Source of the DNA: Plasmodium coatneyi
Taxonomy: Eukaryota; Apicomplexa; Aconoidasida; Haemosporida; Plasmodiidae
NCBI RefSeq assembly: GCF_001680005.1
Contig: NC_033566.1
Coordinates: 1,612,001 to 1,676,000 of the forward strand
Length of the DNA: 64,000 nt
Reading direction: 5' to 3'
Part shown: one piece after another, positions 21,252 to 30,381 of the stretch
Position numbering within the stretch: the stretch's first letter is position 1
Layout: every line of letters begins with the position of its first letter
Made by a program: the position numbers and the translations under genes
Notes under the pieces: generated by a model
The model's input: the letters and a program-made list of their open reading frames with translations, nothing else
Databases searched by the model: none
Told to the model about the DNA's origin: nothing

Positions 21252-23640
21252 ATGTTTTCCAACGCGATCAAGCTAGAAAATCTGAACGACTACTACAACG
21301 AGGCGGAGGAATGCATAAAGCCCTTTCTGTACGAGTCACAACTTGTGAATGAGGACGACCTGAGCAAGCCAAACTTAATCCACATAAACAAGAAGAATAA
21401 AGAAAAAAAAAAAAAAAGAGAGAGGAGAAATATCCCTGACCGACTGCTTAGCCTGTAGTGGCTGCGTTACAAATGAGGAGACCAATTTTCTCAAAAACCA
21501 AAATGCAGTAGAAATTTTAAACGAAACTAGGAAAAAAAAAATTAACATAATTTCCTTGTCTTTGCAAAGCATCACAGCCTTGTCTATACATTATGATTTG
21601 CCCATTCAGAGGACACAGAAGAAGTTATGCTATTTGTTTAAATCGCTCGGCTTCGATTATGTGTATGAGTCCTCCCTCAGCGAGTTCATAACTCTGAATG
21701 AGAGCAAGCGCGAGTTTATGCACCACTTTGGGGAGGCCACAGGGATAGTGCAACAGAGTCAGCACTACCAAAACGATGCCGATGATACCGTGAGCAGTAA
21801 AAGGGACAAACGAGTGAAGTCCAAACGGGGAAGTAAAACTGAGCTGAGGGGGGGTAACCTGGAGAAGGTACTTACAAATGAGAGTAAGCTCACCAGAGGG
21901 AATAGCAACCTTTCCTCTGCCTACACACGTGAGGGAAATGTCTCCCTTCCTCTGATCTGCAGCCATTGCAGTGGCACCGTTATATATGGAGAGAAGAATT
22001 TCGATGAAGAACAGCTAAACGCATTTAGTAAGGTAAAGTCCAGTCAGGACATACAGGGAATTATCTTAAAAATCCTGCACCTCCAGAGGAGCATAAATGT
22101 GACATTGCCCCTGTTGGAAAGCCTCCCCCCGGTGAGGAACTTTTTCAATTGGTACTGCAAATACGAGTCGAACTTTTGGTCCATTTGCAGGAAGCACTAT
22201 CGCAGGAACCACGGTCTTTTGCAATCGGGCCAAGTTGGAAGCGGAAGCAGCAATGTTACTGCCAACCCACCGACGATCTACGATATCAACCATGTTTACC
22301 TGCTGTACTGCTTCGACAAGAAGTTGGAGGCGCACAGAAGTAACCTTCCCCAACAGAATTCCCTAAATGAGAACATGCTTTCCTACCTGTCTTACGTCTC
22401 GCCACGGACATTCGACCGGATGGGGGACACGGCCAACACAGACCAACAGGAGAAGAGGAACTTCCACTGCGTCGATGCTGTGATAACCACGGTGGAGCTG
22501 GTCGAGCTCATAAACGACACGGACATTGATTTTCTTTCCCTGCCAGAGATGCCCGTTGACAGTGTCTACGACCTTTTGCGGGGCGCCATGAAGGGGTTGC
22601 ACGCAGATAAAACGAAAAGGGGCCCCGACGAAATTGGCGCAGAGGAGACACTATCCACGACACAAACCGAACAACCTGCCACCAGCAACCTGCACGAACT
22701 GAGCGAACTGCGCGAACTTTACGACCAGCTCGCTCAGTACACACTCCGGTGCGGCAACCGAAATAACATTTCGATGGGCTACGGAGAAGAAATTTTCAAA
22801 TATGTGTGCAGAGAAGTGTTCAATTTTGAGGTGGACGAGAAGGACTTCGCTTTCAAGTACCACGACATAGTGGTGTTATCCCTGTTTCAGGGCGACCACT
22901 GCGTTTTCCGGGTCATCCTGTCCTACGGCTTTAAGAGCATGTATAGTGTTATCCGGAAGGTGAAGGAGGGAAAGGGGGGTAACGCACCACGGGGAAATTC
23001 ACCATCGAGTGGTACACCACCCAACCCTACCGGCGAGGCAAAAAAATATGACGTGAAAATTACCTACAATTTGCACTTCACAGGAAGAATCGACTACATC
23101 GAATTGATGGCATGCGAAAAGGGCTGCCTCTTCGGATGCGCCCAGAATATTTTTTCTGAACGTGTCCATAGGCGCACCTCCTGCGTATGCTACAACTCTC
23201 GCATTTTTAAAAAAATCGCTCAGCAGGAGGTTATTGAAAATTTTGATTTCCTCCGTTCAGATGGAAGGAGCGATGCGCAGGGGGGTGCAGAACAAGCGGA
23301 TGATGAAATGAGAGGCATTACCTGTGCCAGCGAAAAGCACACACGGTGTGATGATCACATGGAGGATGTAGAAGCCTCATCGATTAACCAAGGGGAAAAA
23401 CAAAATGGTTATGTACTGTCTAATCAGCAAAAAGTGGACACAGAAAAGCTTTTTCAAAAAATGTATGACACCATGCATAGTGACAAACTCACGGTGTATG
23501 TCAATTCAAGCAAGTGCGATAGGGATATAAGCGTGAACTCGTTTTTAAAAAACATCCGCAAATTTTTCAACACGGAAACTTTCCACATTCTTAAGACTTC
23601 CTTTTCTTCCAAGAAGAAGGCAGACATTATCAATTGGTGA
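21252..23640 (+). CDS. NAR1: NAR1/CIAO3 cytosolic Fe-S cluster assembly factor, frame broken at an A15 tract
   Basis: An iron-only-hydrogenase-like protein of the CIA machinery, which passes [4Fe-4S] clusters to cytosolic and nuclear apoproteins. The 5' part (from ATG 21252) starts MFSNAIKLENLNDYYNEAEE with the conserved Cys of CIKP. It runs into 15 A residues at 21403-21417 and ends at a stop at 21458. The +1 frame continues with the family hallmark EISLTDCLACSGCVT (C-x2-C-x2-C) and stays open to 23640. Further family blocks are LICSHCSGTVIYGEK, VYLLYCFDKKLEAHR, DAVITTVELVELI, VILSYGFKSMYSVIRK and the C-terminal cluster site MACEKGCLFGCAQ. All known cluster cysteines appear present, so the protein is probably functional. 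The simplest explanation is one surplus A in the homopolymer; no GT-AG intron fits. Inserts near residues 80-120 and 375-400 are Plasmodium-type low complexity. Confidence 0.85.
21403..21417 (+). other. A15 homopolymer at the NAR1 frame change
   Basis: Fifteen A residues encode lysines in a hydrophilic linker between the first Cys and the CLACSGC cluster motif. Upstream and downstream coding frames differ by one base across this run. Confidence 0.8.
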
Positions 23641-24166
23641 GTGCAGCGCACACAGGAACCCCCGAATAAAAAAAAAAGAAAAACAAGTATACATGTCCCA
23701 CTTCCAGACACTTTTCTCCTCTTGCATTCCTGCCCGACTGCGAAGCGGGGATGCGTTTCTCCGTCCCATAGAAATTTTTCGTTTGTTTGCAAATAGAGGG
23801 GATACTTTACATCCCAAGAGCGACGCCGCTTGTTCATGCGTAGGTGTACATACGCCCATTTCGCGTGTATTCCCATGTACACACATTTACGTATGCCGCG
23901 GACGCCCACAAAGGTCTGTTAACATCCCAAAATTGTTAAGTCGCAAAGGAGAGGTTCATCCAAAAGGCAAGAGACTTAACCTTGTTTAAAGGGGGGCGTC
24001 TTTATAGGGATATTTCTTTTTTTTTTTTTTTTCCTTTTTTTTTTCCTTTTTTTTTTGCAATATATTTTTTTCCTTTTTTTTTGCAGTATATTTTTTTTTT
24101 TTTTTTGTAACATTTTGCCTGACCCGTTCATACGGATTTGTTCAAATAGGCGCAGAAATGGCGCAA

Positions 24167-24197
<31 letters not shown>

Positions 24198-24604
24198 GTG
24201 CATGCGTCCAGTTCTGTTTCGCCTTTTAGCCGTTACAACTTTGCAATTTTTTAAAACTAATGTGACAATCATGTTGTTAACGTAGCCCTCGAATGAGGTT
24301 TAAAAACTGCGGCAAAGTGTGCGCCCGTTAAGTGTATTCTTCCCTGGGTGATCTGTCCCGCCTGTGTGCAAGTTTTCCCCACGTTGAAGCAAGGCCTAGC
24401 GCGGAAGGGGCCGGGTTCGCTGTGCACACGAAAATAGCAAACGCAATGATAGCGACTTCGTTTTGAAGGAGTGCTCCTTTGTGTGACAAGCCCCATTTTA
24501 GCCCTCTCTACGACGCTTTAAAAGGTGTCGCTTTTTTTTTGTCTTACTCGAGTTGTTCTGAAGCGGTTTGTCCAGGTGGGCAACAGGAGATTGTCACCAC
24601 ACTG
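23641..24604. other. Intergenic region (NAR1 / filamin-repeat protein)
   Basis: It contains an extended T-rich block at about 24006-24200 and a CCTGACCCGTTCA motif (reverse form of the dispersed element) at 24118-24130. The reading frame of the next gene stays open upstream of its ATG as far as 24479, but without an ATG. Confidence 0.55.
24006..24200. repeat. T-rich low-complexity block with repeated GCA-TATATTTT units
   Basis: Runs of 9-20 T are separated by single C or TGCA(A/G)TATA units. The unit TTTTTTTTGCA(A/G)TATATTTTT occurs twice (about 24050 and 24076). It lies in the 3' region of NAR1. Confidence 0.7.
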
Positions 24605-27124
24605 ATGAAGGCTGCTAACCGGGTGAAGGTTGCTACCCCCCTGGGTATGCTGAACGACATGCTCAAGTGCGACCCTGCGAAGAAACACAGGAACAAAAAG
24701 AAATCACGCGAGCGGCACGGAGAGAGGGAAGTGAACAAGAAGTACCTGAACAGAACAAAGCAGATTGGCCGGAAGTACATCGAGCAGGTGATGAGCGAGT
24801 GTGTCACAGACGACATTACAAATGAATGGGAAAACTACCCCAAAGGAGGAATGTCAAATGGAATGAAATCTTCCCCCATTATGCGGAAGGAAAAAAAAGA
24901 TATCGAATTCACCCCTGTGTGTAACGTAGAAATAGACCCTGTGGAGTGCAAGGTGAAGGGAAAAAATTTGTATGAAGGCACAGCGGGCGTACTGAACGAA
25001 GTGGTAATCGAGACGGTTAGCAAAACAGGGGAATGCATTTACGTGGAAAACTACACATTTGAAGCGTATGTGAAGGAAAGGGAAAAGGTGGACCAACTGA
25101 ATTATCAGAGGGAGTACAAACAAGAGGATAGCCGATACGACTTGTACATACGAAGCAGTTTATACAACCAATTCCACAGAGAAAAACATCAGACGCTAAT
25201 CAAGTCGGATCATAATAGGTATAATATTAATGCTAACTTTGCAAATTACAAACATGTGGGTTGTGAAGAGGGGGAGGCGTGTCATTGGGGAATAACTAAA
25301 AGAGATGGAGGACCCCTTATCGTTGGTGTTAGTCAAGGGATGGTGCAACGTGGCTTTCCCTGTCGTTCCCCTAATAGGCATAGCGGTAGAAATCAACGGG
25401 GGGCAAACACTTTCATAGAAGGATCATCCCCCCATGCAAACAACAACACTGAGAATGAAACAATGAGAGAAGGATACATGTTCGAGTCGGAGATGTACGA
25501 TAGGGAAAACATTAAACTGGTAGAAAATAGTCTAAAGTGCAACATTAGGGATTTGAAAAATGGGACCTACGTGGTGACATATAACTTGGGAAGGTGTGGC
25601 TACTATTACTTGTCTATTTTTTGCAAAAAAAAAATTGTTGGGAATTCCCCCTACCTCATTTGCATAAAGCCGAACGTGGCGTATGCCCCCAATTGTGTGG
25701 TGTACAAGAGGGTGAACGGGGAGATGGTCTTCCCGACGGTGAACACAGGGGCAAGAAGAAAAGAGCGGAAATTACGCACACGCGAACGGTTCAACCGAAT
25801 CTATAACGATTCGCTGTGTGCAAACTCGTTCGAATTAGCCCACTCCAATATTAGCGAATCGGACGCTGGTAGCAGTAGTGACAGCGAGGGGCAGGGCCAT
25901 GTGCAAGACGATGAGAACGATGATGACTATGGTGATGATGATGACGACCCCCCTATGCACATTCTGAAATACGACGTTGCCCACCCTGGCCTGGACGATG
26001 AGACGCAGAAGCAGTTTGGTAATTTCTTCATCCAGAGTTACGACGCTTACAGGAACGCCATCTGCGAAGGAGGGGACTCGTTTGAGGCGCACGCGCTTGG
26101 AGGGGTTAAAATTGTTAGGGTGAACGATCTGCAGAATGGCTCATACGAAGTTATATACTCCTACGTAAGGTCAACAAATGCGGCAGAGGAAGAGGAAGGT
26201 CCCATCCCATACAGACAAATAAACGTAACGCTAAACGGATGTCACGTGAAAGGCTCTCCCTTCAGAATTGTCCACAAGAAGGACAAGCAAATGGGCTACT
26301 TACAAAGAATAAAAAATTTACTACCCATAGAGGAAATCAACCCGGTGGACCCTCTGAGCAGTCTGAACAGAATAATGCAATCTTACCGATACGTGAAGGA
26401 GAACTACCTGGATGAGAAGGAAAAAAGGCATTTCATACAATTGAGTCCGTACTACAAGCAGGAAGAATTGAACAGATTGCTTCGCAAAGTGGACCCCAAT
26501 CTCGTGTCCCTCATGTCGATACCGTTACGACAGCAACTACTTAACCATGTGATGCATATGAATAACGACAGCAAAATGGTAAAGTTGAAACAGGTCCTCT
26601 TTAAAGAACTTTTCATAACCCTGGGTAGTATGGTGAACTGCGCAAATAGCTACTTTGATGACATGGAAAGGGACAAGGTCAGCCTTCTACACGACAGACG
26701 CATACAAGATGTGAGCATCCGAGAAGCTAATGCCATGTATGAATCTCTGAAGGAGAAGAAAATCCACTCGTTGCCTTTCGATTTTTCCATTAAGGATATG
26801 AAAGAGTATGAGGGGAAGTTGGTTCTTAAGAAGAAGGAGCTGTTGGAAAAACAGACTAAGCTGATAAGCAGATACAACACTATAAAATCCAAGGAGAAGA
26901 AATTTTACGAGGACAGGCAAGAAATCACAAACCAACTGACCCAGAAGTATGAACTGCATCAGGCCATATATGAGCATTCGAATAAGGCTCTTATTCACAC
27001 AAATAGCGCCTTGAAGAAAATCACAATCAGCAATATAAAGCGGAACTGCTCCGCGGAGCGCCGTATGCTTGGCGGCAAGGTGGGCCCTGATGCGGCCACG
27101 GCAGGGTTGAAGCGGCTACTATAG
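24605..27124 (+). CDS. Filamin-type Ig repeat protein with C-terminal coiled coil
   Basis: An 839-residue protein. I use the ATG at 24605 because the open frame upstream starts with TTG. Two filamin/ABP280 Ig-like repeats are visible. The first is split by a long insert: its front half is at about residues 103-155 (KGKNLYEGTAGVLNEVVIE) and its back half at about 313-358 (DLKNGTYVVTYNLGRCGYYY, then GNSPYLICIKP). The second spans about 473-558 (AICEGGDSFEAHALGGVKI, DLQNGSYEVIYSY, GCHVKGSPFRIVHK). An acidic Asp-rich stretch lies between the repeats (about 418-450). Residues about 715-805 form a predicted coiled coil rich in Lys/Glu. There is no calponin-homology actin-binding domain, so it is not a true filamin. 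A scaffold or cytoskeletal adaptor role is the most I would infer. Single exon. Confidence 0.8.
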   Translation: MKAANRVKVATPLGMLNDMLKCDPAKKHRNKKKSRERHGEREVNKKYLNRTKQIGRKYIEQVMSECVTDDITNEWENYPKGGMSNGMKSSPIMRKEKKDIEFTPVCNVEIDPVECKVKGKNLYEGTAGVLNEVVIETVSKTGECIYVENYTFEAYVKEREKVDQLNYQREYKQEDSRYDLYIRSSLYNQFHREKHQTLIKSDHNRYNINANFANYKHVGCEEGEACHWGITKRDGGPLIVGVSQGMVQRGFPCRSPNRHSGRNQRGANTFIEGSSPHANNNTENETMREGYMFESEMYDRENIKLVENSLKCNIRDLKNGTYVVTYNLGRCGYYYLSIFCKKKIVGNSPYLICIKPNVAYAPNCVVYKRVNGEMVFPTVNTGARRKERKLRTRERFNRIYNDSLCANSFELAHSNISESDAGSSSDSEGQGHVQDDENDDDYGDDDDDPPMHILKYDVAHPGLDDETQKQFGNFFIQSYDAYRNAICEGGDSFEAHALGGVKIVRVNDLQNGSYEVIYSYVRSTNAAEEEEGPIPYRQINVTLNGCHVKGSPFRIVHKKDKQMGYLQRIKNLLPIEEINPVDPLSSLNRIMQSYRYVKENYLDEKEKRHFIQLSPYYKQEELNRLLRKVDPNLVSLMSIPLRQQLLNHVMHMNNDSKMVKLKQVLFKELFITLGSMVNCANSYFDDMERDKVSLLHDRRIQDVSIREANAMYESLKEKKIHSLPFDFSIKDMKEYEGKLVLKKKELLEKQTKLISRYNTIKSKEKKFYEDRQEITNQLTQKYELHQAIYEHSNKALIHTNSALKKITISNIKRNCSAERRMLGGKVGPDAATAGLKRLL

Positions 27125-27339
27125 TGAAGGAGTTCGCAATATTCCTCTACCAGGGGGACGTTTTAATGAGGGTTCCCCCAAAAAATAAATAAAGGTAAGG
27201 CTAAACTGGCTGATCAGGCTTCCACGCGGGGGTAATAAGCAACAATCGATGCAACTTAACCGCGAGGCAGTCACCACAACAGCCCCGCTTGTTTGAGTTG
27301 GTGCAGCGGAGGGGATACTCCCTTCTTGAAGTGACGGAC

Positions 27340-27417
27340 ATGTGCACGCCCCTCCTTGAGCGAGCAACCGAAGGAGGGACTACACAAAGGGATGCAAAAG
27401 ATGAAGAGGAAATTTAG
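27340..27417 (+). promoter_or_regulatory. Upstream ORF overlapping the ThiE start
   Basis: An ATG at 27340 opens 25 codons in another frame and stops at 27415-27417. This passes over the ThiE ATG at 27392. If it lies in the mRNA, ribosomes starting there would bypass the main start, so it could lower translation. Confidence 0.35.
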
Positions 27418-29062
27418 TTTGCCTGGGTTGCTGGGCTTGCCCGATTGGCCCAGCCTGAGCCGCCTCCCAATTCGCTGCTTTTCCACGGGGAGACCTGTGG
27501 ACTACTCCCTGTACCTAGTAACGGATGACAAATTTTTCACCGATAAGGAGAATGTGTGCAGCACGCTGATTGGAAAAGTGAGGGAAGGCGTTCTTGGCGG
27601 AGTGGGCTTAGTGCAGCTGCGGCTGAAGAAGGCAGATGACAGATATTTTTACAACGCAGCCGTAAGGATGAAGCACCTGCTAGGTAGATACAAAGTCCCA
27701 CTAGTAATAAACAACAGAGTAGATATCTGCTTAAGTGTAGACGCTGATGGAGTGCATGTGGGCAGAACAGATCTCCCTATTAAGGTCGCCAGGGACATCC
27801 TAGGAGAAGAAAAAATCATCGGGGCAACCATAAATTTTAGCAATGACGAGGATATTCAGATGGCCCTGAACAGCCATGTGGATTACATAGCGCATGAACA
27901 CACATTATATGAATCCACGACGAAACAAATTGCAGCTTCGCACCACGAGGGGATAAAGCAACAAATACGCATGCTACTGTGTAGGATAAAGCATCTACAA
28001 GAGAGGGGGAAAATTCAAAAGCCAACTGTAGACTCGGATGTTCCACCTATTATACTCATTGGAGGCATTAACACGAACAACATTGAGGAAACTATGACCC
28101 ACTTTTGTGACTCCTGTGAAGGGGTTGCAGTTGTGTCGAATCTGATTGGTGAGAAGTGCAACTCCTTTTTCAACTCACTAAGGTTAAGGTTTGTAATGGA
28201 CAAACATAAAAAAGGTTACAGCGACGCGTATATGAATCTGTGCGTGAGCTGTTTGCGCCATTTTTTTTGGACCAACTTAGAGGGGGACATGAAGGGGGTA
28301 CACACGAGTTGGGTGGTGGGGGAACCACCCGTGGAGACACCACAGAGGGAGACAAAAGGAAGCAACTTTCAATTAGCTACAAATATGGACGTCAAAAAAA
28401 ACGTTCTCCACTTTTTTGAAAATAATCTTAATTTGAAAATCGTGCAATTAAATCAGCCCGTTGTGTGCAGTTCCGCTGGGGGGGTTAATTTTTTCCTGTT
28501 TTGTTCGAGGCGCACGGGTGTAGCGCCACCAGCGGGGGAGGGTTGTTACCTCCACGGTGAAGGCGAAGGAATGCCCATTCCGCACGACCCATGTGTAAGC
28601 AAGTGGATTCATCAAAATAAAAAAATTACAAACGGGGTCTTCATTCTTATAGGCGAGGAATTCTTAACCCTGTTCCAAAAATTTTTGCCGCCTGAATTTT
28701 TCCACAGGAACAATTTTGTTGTTATCACGAAGAGGGAACAAAGCGGCTGGGAGACGCTGCGGTGTGAAGTGCGCAACGCTTCCATACAGTTCAGTAACAA
28801 TTTAATGAATGTCGCGTTGAAGGATATCCACGTGGACAGTGAAGCAGTTGACCGCTTTGCCATTTTGTTTGCATATTTTTTAATGGTACAGGAGAAGATG
28901 AAAGAGGTATGGCGGTCCCAGTTTTTAACCCAAATTGTGGGGGGGGGAGAAGCAAAGGCTGACGCAGGGGAAGAAAGAAAGCTTCTCAAATTAGCCGCTG
29001 CAGTGAACATGTCGTTCGAGGTGCTTTCAAATGAGCACACGGGGTTGGCCTTCTCTACGTAG
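27392..29062 (+). CDS. THIE: Thiamine-phosphate synthase (ThiE) with C-terminal extension
   Basis: It joins hydroxymethylpyrimidine diphosphate and hydroxyethylthiazole phosphate to make thiamine phosphate. ATG 27392 gives 556 residues; the longer open frame begins with TTG. The TIM-barrel spans about residues 37-275: VDYSLYLVTDD, QLRLKKADD, VPLVINNRVDICLSVDADGV, HVGRTDLPIKVARDILG, IIGATINFSNDEDIQMAL, ILIGGINTNN, GVAVVSNL. Two places differ from bacterial enzymes. The usual INDRVD reads INNRVD, losing one metal-binding Asp, and the GVGPxFxTxTK phosphate loop reads AHEHTLYESTTK. About 280 further residues (from about 280) have no domain I recognise. They contain hydrophobic strands such as GVFILIGEEFLTLFQKFLP and VDRFAILFAYFLMVQEKM. 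The first 35 residues are basic and hydrophobic, so organelle targeting is possible. Confidence 0.9.
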   Translation: MQKMKRKFSLPGLLGLPDWPSLSRLPIRCFSTGRPVDYSLYLVTDDKFFTDKENVCSTLIGKVREGVLGGVGLVQLRLKKADDRYFYNAAVRMKHLLGRYKVPLVINNRVDICLSVDADGVHVGRTDLPIKVARDILGEEKIIGATINFSNDEDIQMALNSHVDYIAHEHTLYESTTKQIAASHHEGIKQQIRMLLCRIKHLQERGKIQKPTVDSDVPPIILIGGINTNNIEETMTHFCDSCEGVAVVSNLIGEKCNSFFNSLRLRFVMDKHKKGYSDAYMNLCVSCLRHFFWTNLEGDMKGVHTSWVVGEPPVETPQRETKGSNFQLATNMDVKKNVLHFFENNLNLKIVQLNQPVVCSSAGGVNFFLFCSRRTGVAPPAGEGCYLHGEGEGMPIPHDPCVSKWIHQNKKITNGVFILIGEEFLTLFQKFLPPEFFHRNNFVVITKREQSGWETLRCEVRNASIQFSNNLMNVALKDIHVDSEAVDRFAILFAYFLMVQEKMKEVWRSQFLTQIVGGGEAKADAGEERKLLKLAAAVNMSFEVLSNEHTGLAFST

Positions 29063-29473
29063 GGAATTTTTTTTTTTTCTTTTTTACGTGTGTGCTCTAA
29101 CGTGTTTGTACTTGTTTGCGATCTGCGTTTTGGATTTTTTTTTTTTTTTTAACTTCCCTCGGGTTGTGGGAATTACCTGGCGGTGTTTATTTTGTGCACC
29201 ATCCGCCGGTCCGTTTGTGTGTAATTTTCCCTTCCAGTTCTATGCACCGTGAACCGCGACGTGGCGTGAAGGGATAATTTGTGTGCTTCTCCCTCCTCAG
29301 TGGGGTCAGATTTATTCTGCGAAAAATCGGAAACCGCATTATACGCTCTCCGCCCGGGGAAAAAAAAATTATTCAGAAAGTAACCGTTCCTTTTTTTATC
29401 ACCTCTTTATAGCAATGTTTTTTTTTTTTTTTTTTTTCGTGCAACTAGCCGTTTTGCGGTTTTAGCTAGCTGG

Positions 29474-29504
<31 letters not shown>
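29474..29504. repeat. A31 homopolymer
   Basis: Thirty-one A residues directly after TTTTAGCTAGCTGG, in the ThiE/myosin spacer. Confidence 0.85.
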
Positions 29505-29508
<4 letters not shown>

Positions 29509-29992
29509 AATTGAATAACAACTGAAGAACAACCAACACATTAACATGGTAACCTGTTAACCTACAACGCTTCCCCCGGAGAATTCGTTATTAGGGGAAA
29601 ACGCTCAACGTCGGTTATATAGAAAAACGCCCTGCCAAAGTATTTACAAAGCAGTTGCTATATATGACCGTTGTTGTACCTGTGTGTATGTTTACGCATT
29701 CGCAAACAACAGCATCAGCACATTAAACTGTTTACTCCCCCCCATACACACACCCAGTTGCTGCGCGGTCGGCCGCGTGTGTTACACTGCAGTGTGCACG
29801 TGCACATCTGCCATAAGTGGGTACACAAGTGATTACACAAGTGTTCACGCAAGTGTGTACACATATCTACATACAGCTACGTGCATTTCCGCACATATTC
29901 ATACCAGTGCGTACGATTTTTTCTCCAGAAAAAATTTCCTTACGCCTTACATGAAACAACCTGATGTCGCGACTCTATAGTCTATAGATTAA

Positions 29993-30130
29993 CCAAAAAA
30001 TGAAAAAAATGAAAAAGAAAAAACAAAAAAAGCGAAAAAGAGAAAAAACAAAATAATGAACAAAAAAATAAAAAAAATAAAAAAATTAAAAAATTAAAAA
30101 TAAAAAAAATTAAAAAATAAAGCAAAATAA
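29993..30130. repeat. A-rich low-complexity block
   Basis: Imperfect repeats of AAAAAATGAAAAA, AAAAAACAAAAAA and AAAATTAAAAAAT-type units, about 250 nt upstream of the myosin ATG. Confidence 0.8.
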
Positions 30131-30381
30131 AGCAAAACTAAACGAAGCGTGACTTCCACCACCAATCGTGGATTTGTTGAATTTTTTTCTCCCCCTTTTC
30201 TACATTGTAAAAATTTCGTAAATTGCTTCACAACTGTTTCGCGTCTTGCGTCAGGTGTAGTTGTCCCTTGTGTGCGTTTTTTTTTTTTTTTTCCAAAAAT
30301 TTTCCCCACGCTGGTGCTATAACCCCAGTGTGCACAAACAAACTCAAAACTTAATTCTGTAGTACTGCACACACGGCAACA

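Larger units (their letters stand above)
29063..30381. other. A/T-tract-rich intergenic region upstream of myosin
   Basis: About 1.3 kb. T tracts lie at about 29137-29151 and 29420-29438, with GCTAGCTGG followed by A31 at 29474-29504. An A-rich AAAATTAAAAAT-type block spans 29993-30130, and a T16 tract lies at about 30278-30293. It presumably contains the promoter and 5' leader of the myosin gene. No coding sequence was recognised. Confidence 0.6.

Noticed and set aside
27125..27391. Possible TPP riboswitch before thiamine-phosphate synthase
   Set aside because: I saw no CUGAGA or ACCUGAU-type core in the leader; TPP riboswitches are not known to me in Apicomplexa.
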